Origin: Streptomyces narbonensis
GTDB taxonomy: Bacteria > Actinomycetota > Actinomycetes > Streptomycetales > Streptomycetaceae
Assembly: GCF_014649015.1 (NCBI RefSeq)
Contig: NZ_BMSF01000025.1
Span: 1 to 64,000, forward strand
DNA: 64,000 nt
Direction: 5' to 3'
Below are positions 35,364-46,700 of this stretch, piece by piece (the first letter of the stretch is position 1; every line of letters begins with the position of its first letter). Below the pieces are notes generated by a model that did no database searches, was not told where the DNA came from, and worked only from the letters and a program-made list of their open reading frames with translations. The position numbers were made by a program, and so were the translations under genes.

Positions 35364-36626
35364 TCAGGCCAGCTTGGCCCGTACCGCGTCCAGCAGGGCG
35401 TCCACGGCGACCGCCTGCTGCTCGCCGGACTCCATGTCCTTGAGCTGGACGACGCCCTCGGCGAGGTCGCGCTCACCGGCGACGACGGCGAGGCGGGCGC
35501 CCGAACGGTTGGCGTCCTTCATGGCGCCCTTGAGGCCCTTGCCGCCGAAGGAGAAGTCCGCGGAGATGCCCTCGCGGCGCAGCTCGGTGACCTTGCCGAA
35601 GAGGATCCGGCGGGCCTCCTCGCCGATGGCCACGGCGAAGACGCTGGTGACGGCGGGGAGGTCGAGCTCGATGCCTTCCGCCTCCAGGGCGAGGACCGTG
35701 CGGTCCACGCCGAGCGCCCAGCCGACGGACGGCAGCGCGGGGCCGCCGATCATCTCGGAGAGGCCGTCGTAGCGACCGCCGCCGCCGACCGCCGACTGCG
35801 AGCCGAGGCCGCCGTGGACGAACTCGAAGGTCGTGCGGGTGTAGTAGTCCAGGCCGCGCACCAGCTTGGCGTCGTCCTCGAACTCCACGCCCGCCGCGGT
35901 GACCAGGGCGCGCACCTCCTCGTGGTACGCCTTGCACGCGTCGCAGAGGTAGTCGCCGAGCAGCGGGGCGCCGACGAGCTGCTTCTGCACGGACTCGCGC
36001 TTGTCGTCGAGGACGCGCAGCGGGTTGATCTCGGCGCGGCGCAGGGTCTCCTCGTCGAGGTCGAGCCCGCGCAGGAAGCTCTGGAGGGCCTCCCGGTAGA
36101 CGGGGCGGCACTCCTTGTCGCCGAGCGAGTTCAGCAGGATGCGGAAGTTCCGCAGGCCGAGCGAGCGGTACGCCTGGTCGGCGAGGATGATCAGCTCGGC
36201 GTCGAGCGCCGGGTCCTCGGCACCGATCGCCTCGGCGCCGACCTGCGAGAAGTGACGGTAGCGGCCCGCCTGGGCGCGCTCGTAGCGGTAGTACGAGCCG
36301 GAGTACCAGAGCTTCACCGGCAGGTTGCCCTGCTTGTGCAGGTTGGCCTGGAGCGCGGCGCGCAGGACGGACGCGGTGCCCTCCGGACGGAGGGCGAGGT
36401 GGTCGTTGCCCTTCGTGGTGAGGGTGTACATCTCCTTGGTCACGATGTCGGTGGACTCACCGACACCGCGGGAGAACAGCTCGACGTTCTCGAAACCGGG
36501 GGTCTCGATGTAGCCGTAGCCGGAGTTCCTCAGCGGCGTGGAGATCGCGTCCCGGACCGCCAGGAACGTGGCGGAGCGGGGCGGGATCAGGTCGTACGTG
36601 CCCTTGGGGGCCTGAAAGGTGCTCAC
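35364..36626 (-). CDS. hisS: Histidyl-tRNA synthetase
   Basis: HisRS charges tRNA-His. The 420-aa protein starts STFQAPKGTYDLIPP. Class II motif 2 is YYRYERAQAGRYRHFSQVGAE, the histidine motifs are LVRGLDYYTRTTFEF and SAVGGGGRYDGL, and motif 3 is PSVGWALGVDRTVLAL. The C-terminal anticodon-binding domain follows. I chose GTG 36626, the family start; GTG at the upstream VTRLF codons would add five residues. It follows the MBL-fold gene by 11 bp, so both are probably one transcript. Confidence 0.97.
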   Translation of the reverse strand: MSTFQAPKGTYDLIPPRSATFLAVRDAISTPLRNSGYGYIETPGFENVELFSRGVGESTDIVTKEMYTLTTKGNDHLALRPEGTASVLRAALQANLHKQGNLPVKLWYSGSYYRYERAQAGRYRHFSQVGAEAIGAEDPALDAELIILADQAYRSLGLRNFRILLNSLGDKECRPVYREALQSFLRGLDLDEETLRRAEINPLRVLDDKRESVQKQLVGAPLLGDYLCDACKAYHEEVRALVTAAGVEFEDDAKLVRGLDYYTRTTFEFVHGGLGSQSAVGGGGRYDGLSEMIGGPALPSVGWALGVDRTVLALEAEGIELDLPAVTSVFAVAIGEEARRILFGKVTELRREGISADFSFGGKGLKGAMKDANRSGARLAVVAGERDLAEGVVQLKDMESGEQQAVAVDALLDAVRAKLA

Positions 36627-36637
36627 GAAAAGTCTCG

Positions 36638-37345
36638 TCACATTCCTCGTCGGGGAGCCTTCGTGCTCCCGAGGCCGGCGGCCACGTCCCGCAGATAGGG
36701 GTTCGTGGCACGCTCCTGGCCGATGGTCGTCTGGGGACCGTGTCCCGACAGCACCACGGTCGAGTTGTCGAGGGGCAGGCACACGCGGGCCAGCGATTCG
36801 AGCATCTCGTCCATGTCACCGCCGGGCAGGTCGGTGCGTCCGATGGAGCCGGCGAACAGCAGGTCCCCGGAGAAGAACACGGAGGGGATCTCCGTGGTCT
36901 CCGGCATCCTGAAGGTCACCGACCCCTTGGTATGACCGGGCGCGTGGGCGACGGAGAAGTCGAGACCGGCGAGCTTCAGCTCGGCGCCATCGGTGAGCTC
37001 GCGCACGTCGTCGGGCTCTCCCACGGTCAGCTCGCCCATGAGGGGCATCCCGATGGAGCGGCCGAGGGCCTTCTCCGGGTCGCTCATCATGTAGCGGTCG
37101 GACGGGTGGATCCACGCGGGGACGTCATGGGCGCCGCACACCGGGACGACGGAGGCGACGTGGTCGATGTGTCCATGGGTGAGGACGACGGCGACGGGCT
37201 TGAGCCGATGCTTCTTGAGCGTCTCCTCGACTCCCTGGGCGGCCTGGTGGCCCGGGTCGATGATCACGCACTCCTCGCCTGCGGCGGGGGCGACCAGGTA
37301 GCAATTGGTCCCCCAGGCCCCGGCGGGGAACCCGGCAATCAGCAC
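36638..37345 (-). CDS. Metallo-beta-lactamase-fold hydrolase (glyoxalase II-like)
   Basis: The 235-aa protein has the MBL metal motif LTHGHIDH (His57, His59, Asp61, His62), APGHTKGS and FSGDLLFAGSIGRTD with the later ligands, and a terminal SGHGPQTTIG. This is the glyoxalase II/YcbL-type hydroxyacylglutathione-hydrolase subgroup. The natural thiol in Streptomyces is mycothiol, so the substrate may be a mycothiol thioester; that is inference. GTG 37345 has AAGGA 6 nt upstream. It is divergent from the cyclophilin gene across 163 bp. Confidence 0.9.
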   Translation of the reverse strand: MLIAGFPAGAWGTNCYLVAPAAGEECVIIDPGHQAAQGVEETLKKHRLKPVAVVLTHGHIDHVASVVPVCGAHDVPAWIHPSDRYMMSDPEKALGRSIGMPLMGELTVGEPDDVRELTDGAELKLAGLDFSVAHAPGHTKGSVTFRMPETTEIPSVFFSGDLLFAGSIGRTDLPGGDMDEMLESLARVCLPLDNSTVVLSGHGPQTTIGQERATNPYLRDVAAGLGSTKAPRRGM

Positions 37346-37508
37346 GTTCGTCCTTAGATGTCGTCCGGCACGGGGGCGCGGAATTCGCGGCAATCACGAA
37401 ATGTGGCAGATCAGAGCCTACCGGCGCTGCCGGTTCCACAGCCAACCCGTATACGGTACGGGCACATCCGGCCAGGCCGGGAACAGACGAGCGACGGGAG
37501 CGGACCCG

Positions 37509-38306
37509 GTGGTCACGAGCGATCAGCGGCGGCGGCAGCTTGCCAGGGAGAAGTACGCGCGGCAGCAGGAGCGGCGGGAGGAGAGGCGGCGCAAGGCGAA
37601 GCAGCGCAACATCGTCATCGCGGCCTCCCTCGCCGTGGTCCTGGCGGCCGGCGGCGCCGTGTACGCCTCGGTGGCGCTGACGGACGACTCGAAGGACTCG
37701 GACTCCGTCGCGGGCGACACGCCCACCACCGCGGCCCCGACGCCCACGCAGAGCGAGTCGGCGGCCCCCGAGCCGAAGATGGCCGTGGACGCCAAGGCCA
37801 CGTACACCATGACCCTCAAGACCAACGAGGGCGACATCGCGATCGCGATGGACGCGGCGAAGACCCCGCGCACGGTGAACTCCTTCCACCACCTCGCCGC
37901 GAAGAAGTACTTCGACGGGAGCAAGTGCCACCGTCTGACGACCGACGGCATCTTCGTGCTCCAGTGCGGCGACCCGACCGGTCAGGGCACCGGCGGCCCG
38001 GGCTACAACATCCCGGACGAGAACCTGGACGCCCTGGGCAAGGCCGGCGCGGACGGCAAGGTGACGTACCCGGCCGGCACGGTCGCGATGGCCAACACCG
38101 GGCAGCCCGGCACCGGCGGTTCGCAGTTCTTCCTCGTCTACAAGGACAGCAAGCTGCCGCCGAGCTACACCCCCTTCGGGAAGATGGACGCGGCCGGTCT
38201 CAAGGCGGTCAAGGACGTCGCCGCGGCCGGTGGCGTGGACGGCGCCGCGGACGGTGCTCCGAAGAAGCCCGTCACCGTCGAGAAGGCCACTGTCGCGAAG
38301 AAGTGA
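37509..38306 (+). CDS. Membrane-anchored cyclophilin-type peptidyl-prolyl isomerase
   Basis: The 265-aa product has a very basic Arg/Gln-rich N-terminus (RRRQLAREKYARQQ), a membrane segment at about residues 35-57 (IVIAASLAVVLAAGGAVYASVAL), and a Ser/Thr/Pro spacer. An extracellular cyclophilin domain begins near residue 93. It has KTNEGDIAIAMDAAKTPRTV, CHRLTTDGIFVLQCGDPTGQ, MANTGQPGTGGSQFFLVY and PFGKM, so the active site is mostly kept, with the FHR motif changed to CHR. GTG 37509 has GGAG 8 nt upstream. Role: folding of secreted proteins. Confidence 0.9.
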   Translation: MVTSDQRRRQLAREKYARQQERREERRRKAKQRNIVIAASLAVVLAAGGAVYASVALTDDSKDSDSVAGDTPTTAAPTPTQSESAAPEPKMAVDAKATYTMTLKTNEGDIAIAMDAAKTPRTVNSFHHLAAKKYFDGSKCHRLTTDGIFVLQCGDPTGQGTGGPGYNIPDENLDALGKAGADGKVTYPAGTVAMANTGQPGTGGSQFFLVYKDSKLPPSYTPFGKMDAAGLKAVKDVAAAGGVDGAADGAPKKPVTVEKATVAKK

Positions 38307-38509
38307 GCCGGGCGTCCGCACCCGGGCGCGACCGTGGAATTTCGGTCGCGCTGAGTGCGGACAGCCGGGCCGCCGTTCGCCTAGATTGGGCGTTGTGCAG
38401 CGTGGGCCTGTCGGCCGCGCGCTGCGGAAGGCGGGCGAGGCCCGCCGGGAAACTGTGGACGATGCCCGGGGGGTACCACCCCGCGACGGCATCATGGTGA
38501 GGAGGCGCT

Positions 38510-39739
38510 GTGAGCAGCGACCCGTGGGGCCGCGTCGACGAGACGGGCACCGTGTACGTGCGGACGGCCGAGGGTGAGAAGGTCGTCGGATCGTGGCAGG
38601 CCGGCACCCCTGAGGAGGCCCTGGCCTACTTCGAGCGCAAGTACGAGGGCTTGGTGGTCGAGATCGGCCTCCTCGAGAAGCGCGTGAGGACCACCGACCT
38701 CTCGGCGAAGGACGCCACCACGGCGATCGAGCACATCCGCCAGCAGATCGACGAGCACCACGCCGTCGGCGACCTGGCGGCGCTCGGCGCCCGGCTGGAC
38801 AAGCTCGTCACGTCGGTCGACTCGCGCCGCGAGGAGCGCAAGGCCCAGAAGGCCAAGCAGACCGACGAGGCGCGGGCGGCCAAGGAGGCGCTCGTCACCG
38901 AGGCCGAGGAGCTGGCGCAGAGCGAGCAGTGGCGCTCCGCGGGCGAGCGGCTCCGGGCGCTCGTGGACACCTGGAAGGGTCTCCCCCGGCTGGACCGCAA
39001 GTCCGACGACGAGCTGTGGCACCGCTTCTCGCACGCCCGCTCGGCGTTCTCGAAGCGCCGCAAGGCCCACTTCGCCTCGCTCGACGCCCAGCGCGAGGAC
39101 GCCCGCAAGGCGAAGGAGCGTCTGGTCGCCGAGGCGGAGTCGCTGTCGAACTCGACCGACTGGGGCACGACGGCGGCCCGCTACCGCGACCTGATGACGG
39201 AGTGGAAGGCGGCCGGCCGGGCGCAGCGCGAGCACGAGGACGACCTGTGGAACCGCTTCCGCGGTGCCCAGGACGTCTTCTTCGCGGCGCGCGGCGAGGT
39301 CTTCGCCGAGCGGGACGCGGAGCAGACCGAGAACCTCAAGCTGAAGGAGGAGCTCGCGACCGAGGCCGAGAAGCTGCTCCCGGTGACGGACCTGAAGGCG
39401 GCTCGTGCGGCCTTCCGCTCCCTCAACGAGCGCTGGGAGGCCATCGGCCACGTCCCGCGTGACGCCCGTCCGAAGGTCGAGGGCCGGATGCACACGGTGG
39501 AGCGTGCGATCCAGGAGGCCGAGGAGACCGAGTGGCGCCGGACGAACCCGGAGGCGCGTGCGCGTGCCGCGGGTCTGACCGGTCAGCTCCAGGACGCGGT
39601 CGAGAAGCTGCGGAAGCAGATCGACGCGGCCCGCGCCGCCGGGAACGACTCCAAGGCCGACAAGCTCGCCCGCGAGCTGGAGGGCCGTCAGGCCCTGCTC
39701 GACCAGGCCATGAAGGGCCTGGAGGAGTTCGGCGGCTGA
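38510..39739 (+). CDS. DUF349 coiled-coil protein
   Basis: The 409-aa product is nearly all helical. After a short N-terminal beta-like part (GRVDETGTVYVRTAEGEKVVGSW) it has coiled-coil segments (AKEALVTEAEELAQSEQWRS) and at least three DUF349 repeats marked by DELWHRFSHARSAF, DDLWNRFRGAQDVFF and ARAAFRSLNERWEAIG. Each repeat has the Trp/Arg/Phe pattern of the family. The function is not established; it is a cytoplasmic protein. The GTG start has AGGAGG 6 nt upstream. A possible TAGATT -10 lies at 38382-38387. It converges on relA. Confidence 0.88.
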   Translation: MSSDPWGRVDETGTVYVRTAEGEKVVGSWQAGTPEEALAYFERKYEGLVVEIGLLEKRVRTTDLSAKDATTAIEHIRQQIDEHHAVGDLAALGARLDKLVTSVDSRREERKAQKAKQTDEARAAKEALVTEAEELAQSEQWRSAGERLRALVDTWKGLPRLDRKSDDELWHRFSHARSAFSKRRKAHFASLDAQREDARKAKERLVAEAESLSNSTDWGTTAARYRDLMTEWKAAGRAQREHEDDLWNRFRGAQDVFFAARGEVFAERDAEQTENLKLKEELATEAEKLLPVTDLKAARAAFRSLNERWEAIGHVPRDARPKVEGRMHTVERAIQEAEETEWRRTNPEARARAAGLTGQLQDAVEKLRKQIDAARAAGNDSKADKLARELEGRQALLDQAMKGLEEFGG

Positions 39740-39756
39740 CGTTCTCCGTGAGCGTA

Positions 39757-39795
39757 CGAGGAAGGCCCCCGGCATCGCGCCGGGGGCCTTCCTCG
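39757..39795. terminator. Bidirectional terminator between DUF349 gene and relA
   Basis: A perfect 17-bp stem (39757-39773 with 39779-39795) has a 5-nt loop. It sits 17 bp past the DUF349 stop and 13 bp past the relA stop, so it can end both convergent transcripts. Confidence 0.85.
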
Positions 39796-39808
39796 TGGGT
39801 GCGTACCG

Positions 39809-42292
<2,484 letters not shown>

Positions 42293-42297
42293 GAGCG

Positions 42298-42303
42298 CTC
42301 CTC
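42298..42303 (-). promoter_or_regulatory. relA ribosome-binding site fixing a TTG start
   Basis: GAGGAG (complement of 42298-42303) lies 5 nt before TTG 42292. It is the only good Shine-Dalgarno in this frame near the N-terminus and supports the rare TTG initiation codon. Confidence 0.65.
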
Positions 42304-42440
42304 GTGCGGTTCCGGGTCCCCCGGTCAGGCCCGGAAAGGCCATGGTATCGAGCCACGACTCGCTGTGCTCACGCGCCCGTGACGCGGACGGCACGGACGG
42401 CGGAGAAGGGCGCCTTTCCGGCCCCGTAAGGGGACACAAG

Positions 42441-42484
42441 GGAAAAACAGCGGGGGCGCTCCGGGGATTCCCCGGAGCGCCCCC
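42441..42484 (-). terminator. apt terminator with U-run
   Basis: A perfect 15-bp stem (42452-42466 with 42470-42484) has a 3-nt loop. Reading leftward, a GCTGTTTTT tract follows, the only clear U-run terminator in the window. It separates apt from relA, so relA needs its own promoter. Confidence 0.9.
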
Positions 42485-42523
42485 TGTGGGCCATGGTGTG
42501 GGCCGTGCTGTCGGACCCTTGGG

Positions 42524-43075
42524 TCAGACCGTGATCAGTGCGTTGAGCGGGGCACCGTTCAGGACCGGTTCCAGCCGGGCGCGGCCCGGGAGGAAGCCGA
42601 GCTCCATGAGGACCGCGACGCCCGCGACCTCGGCGCCCGCGCGGCGGATGAGCTCGATCGAGGCCTCGGCCGTACCGCCGGTGGCGAGGACGTCGTCGAT
42701 GACCATGACGCGGTCGCCCGCGGCGAGGTCCTCGGCGTGGATCTCGATCTCGGCGGTGCCGTACTCCAGCTCGTACGCCTGGCCGAGCGTGGCTCCGGGG
42801 AGCTTGCCGGCCTTGCGGACCGGGATGAAGCCCAGGCCCGCGCGGACGGCCACCGGGGCGGCCAGGATGAAGCCGCGGGCCTCCAGGCCGACGATCTTCG
42901 TCGCGCCGTGCGCGGAGCACAGCGCGGCGAGGGCGTCGGTGAGGGCCGTGAACGCCTCGGGGTCCGCGAGCAGCGGCGTGATGTCCTTGAACAGCACGCC
43001 CGGCTTCGGGTAGTCGGGAACGTCACGGATGCGGCTGAGCAGCAGCTCGGTGACGTCCTGCGTACCCGCGGTCAT
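42524..43075 (-). CDS. apt: Adenine phosphoribosyltransferase
   Basis: Apt salvages adenine to AMP with PRPP. The 183-aa protein has DVPDYPKPGVLFKDITPLL, GLEARGFILAAPVA and the PRPP motif RVMVIDDVLATGGTAEAS. The ATG overlaps the secF stop as ATGA. The order secD-secF-apt-relA is conserved in actinobacteria and places purine salvage next to ppGpp synthesis. Confidence 0.97.
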   Translation of the reverse strand: MTAGTQDVTELLLSRIRDVPDYPKPGVLFKDITPLLADPEAFTALTDALAALCSAHGATKIVGLEARGFILAAPVAVRAGLGFIPVRKAGKLPGATLGQAYELEYGTAEIEIHAEDLAAGDRVMVIDDVLATGGTAEASIELIRRAGAEVAGVAVLMELGFLPGRARLEPVLNGAPLNALITV

Positions 43076-44142
43076 CCGCGGCGCTCCTGCGCCCCGTGAC
43101 GGCCCGCGCGCGGGCCGACGACGGCGGCCTCGGCGGACAGCTCGTCGGCGGCGTCCAGCGGTTCGCCCTTGGCCGCGGCGGCGGCCCGCTTGACCATGAT
43201 GCGCTTCTTGAGAGCCTTGATCGCCGGCTCGCGCTCCTTGAGGTCGGCGACGAGCGGGGTGGCGATGAAGATCGAGGAGTACGCACCGGCGGCGAGACCC
43301 ACGAACAGCGACAGCGAGATGTCGTTCAGCATGCCGGCGCCGAGGACGCCGCCACCGATGAAGAGCAGGCCGGCGACCGGCAGCAGCGCGACGACGGTGG
43401 TGTTGATCGAACGGACCAGGGTGCCGTTGATCGAACGGTTGGCCAGCTCGCTGTAGGTGAAGCGGGTCTGCTTCGTGATGTCCTTCGTCTGTTCCTTGAG
43501 GGAGTCGAAGACGACGACCGTGTCGTACAGCGAATAGCCGAGGATCGTCAGCAGACCGATGACCGTACCGACGGTCACCTCGAAGCCCACCAGGGAGTAG
43601 ATGCCCACGGTGATCGTGAGGTCGTGGATCAGGGCGATGAGCGCCGCGATCGCCATTCTCCACTCGAAGGCGATGGCCAGGTAGATCACCACGAGGATCA
43701 TGAAGACCCCGAGGCCCGTCCAGGCCTTGGTGGCGATCTGCTCACCCCAGCTGGGGCCGACGAGCTCCGCCGCGATCTTCTCCTCAGGGACGCCCATGTC
43801 CTTGGCGAGCTCCTCGCGGACCTGGTCGGACTGCGCGGTGTCGAGACCGCCGACCTGGATGCGGAGGGAGCCGTTGCCGAGCTGCTGGACGATCGCGTCG
43901 TGGCCCGAGGCCTCTTCCGCGTACTCCTGGGCCTGGCTGACGGAGACTTCGCTCTTCGGGGTGGTGAAGACGGCGCCGCCCTGGAACTCGATGCCCATGT
44001 TGAGGCCGCGGACGGCCAGGGCGACGATGGCGGTGATGGTGATCAGGATGGACAGGCCATACCAGATCTTGCGGTTGCCGATGAAGTCGTAACCGACCTC
44101 ACCGCGGTGGAGCCGGGCGCCGAGATCTCCGAGCTTCGACAT
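43072..44142 (-). CDS. secF: Protein translocase subunit SecF
   Basis: SecF with SecD forms a proton-driven membrane complex that pulls proteins from SecYEG. The 356-aa protein has six membrane segments. LNMGIEFQGGAVF is in the first periplasmic region, FEWRMAIAALIALIHDLTITVG and GYSLYDTVVVFD are in the conserved membrane motifs, and RSINTTVVALLPV follows. I chose ATG 44142 (MSKLGDLGARL), which has GGAGG upstream and is one base after the secD stop. An upstream ATG adds 14 residues overlapping secD. Confidence 0.97.
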   Translation of the reverse strand: MSKLGDLGARLHRGEVGYDFIGNRKIWYGLSILITITAIVALAVRGLNMGIEFQGGAVFTTPKSEVSVSQAQEYAEEASGHDAIVQQLGNGSLRIQVGGLDTAQSDQVREELAKDMGVPEEKIAAELVGPSWGEQIATKAWTGLGVFMILVVIYLAIAFEWRMAIAALIALIHDLTITVGIYSLVGFEVTVGTVIGLLTILGYSLYDTVVVFDSLKEQTKDITKQTRFTYSELANRSINGTLVRSINTTVVALLPVAGLLFIGGGVLGAGMLNDISLSLFVGLAAGAYSSIFIATPLVADLKEREPAIKALKKRIMVKRAAAAAKGEPLDAADELSAEAAVVGPRAGRHGAQERRG

Positions 44143-44143
44143 C

Positions 44144-45922
44144 TCACGCCTCCTTCGGGTCGGCAGCGGCAGGGGTGGTGGCACGGCGGGAGCGGCGCAG
44201 CGGCGGCTTGGCGCCGAGACGCTTCGGGTCGAGACCCGACCACGGGTGACCGTTGCCGAAGAACTTGGTCTTCGCGAGCATCGTCATGATCGGCTTGGTG
44301 AAGAGGAACACCACGACGATGTCGAGCAGGGTGGTGAGGCCGAGCGTGAACGCGAAGCCCTGGACCTTGCCGACGGTGACGATGAAGAGCACGGCCGCGG
44401 CCAGGAACGACACGAAGTCGGAGACCAGGATGGTGCGGCGGGCACGCGGCCAGGCGCGCTCGACGGCCGGGCGGAGCGTGCGGCCCTCGCGGAGTTCGTC
44501 GCGGATGCGCTCGAAGTAGACGATGAACGAGTCCGCGGTGATACCGATGGCGACGATGGCGCCGCAGACGGCCGGCAGGTTCAGCGCGAAGCCGATGGCC
44601 GGGCCGAGCAGGGCCATGATCACGTAGGTGAGGAGCGCCGAGACACCGAGGCTGAGGATGGCGACCAGCGACAGGCCCCGGTAGTAGGCGACCAGGTAGA
44701 TGATGACCAGGCCGAGACCGATGGCACCGGCGATGAGACCGGCTTCCAGCTGGTCACCGCCGAGCGCGGCGGTGACGGTGTCGACGCTCTGGGTCTCGAA
44801 GGTGAGCGGCAGGGCGCCGTAGGACAGGATGTTGCCGAGGTCCTGGGCGGACTGCTGGTTGAAGTTGCCGGAGATCTCCGCGCTGGCGCTGAGGGTCTGG
44901 CGCACCGAGGGCGCCGAGACGACCTGGCCGTCCAGGACGATCGCGAACCGGTTCTGCGGGTCGGCCTGCTGCGAGAGCTTGCCGGTGATCGACTGGAACT
45001 TCTTCGAACCCGCGTCCGTGAAGTCCATGGTGACGATCCACATACCGCGCTGCTGGTCGAACTGGCCCGCGGCGTCGTCGACGTCCTTGCCCTCGACCTC
45101 GGCGGGTCCGAGGAGGTACTTCGCCCACACGCCGGGGTTGTCCTCGCCGCAGGCCACGGCGGGCTCGGTCGGCTTGACGCCCTGGCCGGCGGCGGCGCGC
45201 TGCTTGGGGTCGAGGCAGTTCAGGGTGGCGAACTTCTGCTGCAGCGCCGCGGTGGCGGCGTCGGGCGAAGGGGTCGCCTGCGGGGTGCCGGTGGGCTTCG
45301 GCTTCGCGGAGGACGAGGCGGTCGCCGTGGGCGTCGGGCTCGGGGCCTTGAGGGCCTCGCTGACCGCGCGGCCCTGCGTGGTGGCGGTGGCCGTCGGGGT
45401 CGCCGACTTCTCACCCACGCTCGCGCCGGTGGAGGACGAGGCGGACGGCTTGGCCGAGGGGGTTCCGGAGGCGGAGCCCGAGGGGGTGGCGCTCGGCGCC
45501 GCCGGGGGCGCGCCGTCGGCGACGGTGAGAACGGGCCGGAAGTAGAGCTGGGCGGTGGTTCCGACCTGCTCGCGGGCCTGCTTCTCGTTCGTACCCCGGG
45601 GGATGTTCACGATGATGTTCTCGCGGCCCTGGGTCTGGACCTCGGCCTCGGAGACACCCAGGCCGTTGACACGGCGCTCGATGATGCCGACGGCGGTGTT
45701 CATGTTGGTCTCGTTGACCGCCGACTCCTGGCCGGGCTCGGCCTTCGCCTTGAGCGTGATCGACGTTCCGCCGGCGAGGTCGATGCCGAGGCGCGGGGTG
45801 GTGTGCCCCGACCAGAACATGCCGCCGGTGAGCGCGACCATGGCGATCAGGATGATTGCCAGGGCGCGGCCCGGACGGCTCTGTCCCCCCGCCGGCCCTC
45901 GGCCCTTCTTCGGTGCTGCCAC
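44144..45922 (-). CDS. secD: Protein translocase subunit SecD
   Basis: SecD is the larger partner of SecF. The 592-aa protein has a first membrane segment at about 19-37 and TPRLGIDLAGGTSITL after it. Residues 138-224 are a long Ser/Thr/Pro/Ala-rich insertion. The P1 domain remainder leads to the membrane core (GFALNLPAVCGAIVAIGITADSFIVYFERIRDE). The start GTG 45922 (AAPKKGRGPAGG) has GGGAG about 10 nt upstream. A 143-bp gap with a hairpin separates it from yajC. Confidence 0.96.
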   Translation of the reverse strand: MAAPKKGRGPAGGQSRPGRALAIILIAMVALTGGMFWSGHTTPRLGIDLAGGTSITLKAKAEPGQESAVNETNMNTAVGIIERRVNGLGVSEAEVQTQGRENIIVNIPRGTNEKQAREQVGTTAQLYFRPVLTVADGAPPAAPSATPSGSASGTPSAKPSASSSTGASVGEKSATPTATATTQGRAVSEALKAPSPTPTATASSSAKPKPTGTPQATPSPDAATAALQQKFATLNCLDPKQRAAAGQGVKPTEPAVACGEDNPGVWAKYLLGPAEVEGKDVDDAAGQFDQQRGMWIVTMDFTDAGSKKFQSITGKLSQQADPQNRFAIVLDGQVVSAPSVRQTLSASAEISGNFNQQSAQDLGNILSYGALPLTFETQSVDTVTAALGGDQLEAGLIAGAIGLGLVIIYLVAYYRGLSLVAILSLGVSALLTYVIMALLGPAIGFALNLPAVCGAIVAIGITADSFIVYFERIRDELREGRTLRPAVERAWPRARRTILVSDFVSFLAAAVLFIVTVGKVQGFAFTLGLTTLLDIVVVFLFTKPIMTMLAKTKFFGNGHPWSGLDPKRLGAKPPLRRSRRATTPAAADPKEA

Positions 45923-46019
45923 CTGTCGTATCTCCCTGTCCAACCGTCTCCCGCCGGGTATGCGTGAGACGGCCACGAAGTGTGTGGTGGGGACCTGCCC
46001 CCGCAGACGTGCAACCGTT

Positions 46020-46059
46020 CCGGGGACCGCGCACGCCGGTGGGCGTGCACGGTCCCCGG
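46020..46059 (-). terminator. yajC terminator
   Basis: An 18-bp stem with one mismatch (46020-46037 with 46042-46059) and a 4-nt loop starts 6 bp after the yajC stop. It may attenuate yajC-to-secD read-through rather than stop it fully. Confidence 0.7.
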
Positions 46060-46065
46060 CCGCGA

Positions 46066-46524
46066 CTACTTCGCGTCGGCCTCGCCGTCGGCCTTGCCGT
46101 CCTTCTGCCCCTCGGAGGCGGCCTCGGCCGCGTCCGCCTTCTTCGTCAGGTCGGCCTTCGGGGCCGCGTCCTCGGGCTCCGCGGTCTCGGTGAGCGAGGA
46201 GGCGTCGTCCGGGACGACGGTGTCGGTGTCCGACTCCGGGTCGTCGCCGTGGACGATGCGGTTGTACTCGGAGTCCTGGAGGACCGCGCCGATCGCGTTC
46301 TTGGCGTAGACGGCGTGGACGCCGGGGGCGACCTCGAGGAGGACGGTCTCGTCGCCGATCTCCTTGACGGTGGCGTACATCCCGCCGATCGTCCGCACGC
46401 CGGTGCCGGGCTGCATCTCGTCGCGCATCTGCGCGGCCGCCTGCTGCTTCTTCTTCGCAGAGCGGGTCATCAGGAACATGGCCCCGATGAGGACGATGAA
46501 GGGGAGGAGGGTCACGATGCTCAC
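46066..46524 (-). CDS. yajC: Preprotein translocase subunit YajC
   Basis: YajC associates with SecDF-YidC. The 152-aa protein starts with one membrane segment (SIVTLLPFIVLIGAMFLMTRSA). The YajC core follows: KKKQQAAAQMRDEMQPGTGVRTIGG-type stretch and VKEIGDETVLLEVAPGVHAVY. The C-terminal 60 residues are an acidic Ala/Glu/Asp/Lys-rich tail longer than in E. coli (110 aa). The start is GTG 46524. Confidence 0.95.
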   Translation of the reverse strand: MSIVTLLPFIVLIGAMFLMTRSAKKKQQAAAQMRDEMQPGTGVRTIGGMYATVKEIGDETVLLEVAPGVHAVYAKNAIGAVLQDSEYNRIVHGDDPESDTDTVVPDDASSLTETAEPEDAAPKADLTKKADAAEAASEGQKDGKADGEADAK

Positions 46525-46700
46525 GGGAAGGGTTTCCTTCGCACGGTCGCGGAGAACCCGCGGCCTGATCTTCGGGGGTGGGCGTGCCGGCCAGAAAGGT
46601 CGGCATCGGCGGAGTCTAGGCGAGTCCGCATCGATGGAACAACGTCCAGCATCGCACCCTGGTTCCGGTAGGGGCGAGTGTCCGGACGAGTGTCACACCG

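Noticed and set aside
42293..42343. ATG 42343 as the relA start
   Set aside because: No ribosome-binding site precedes it, whereas the TTG at 42292 has GAGGAG at 5 nt.
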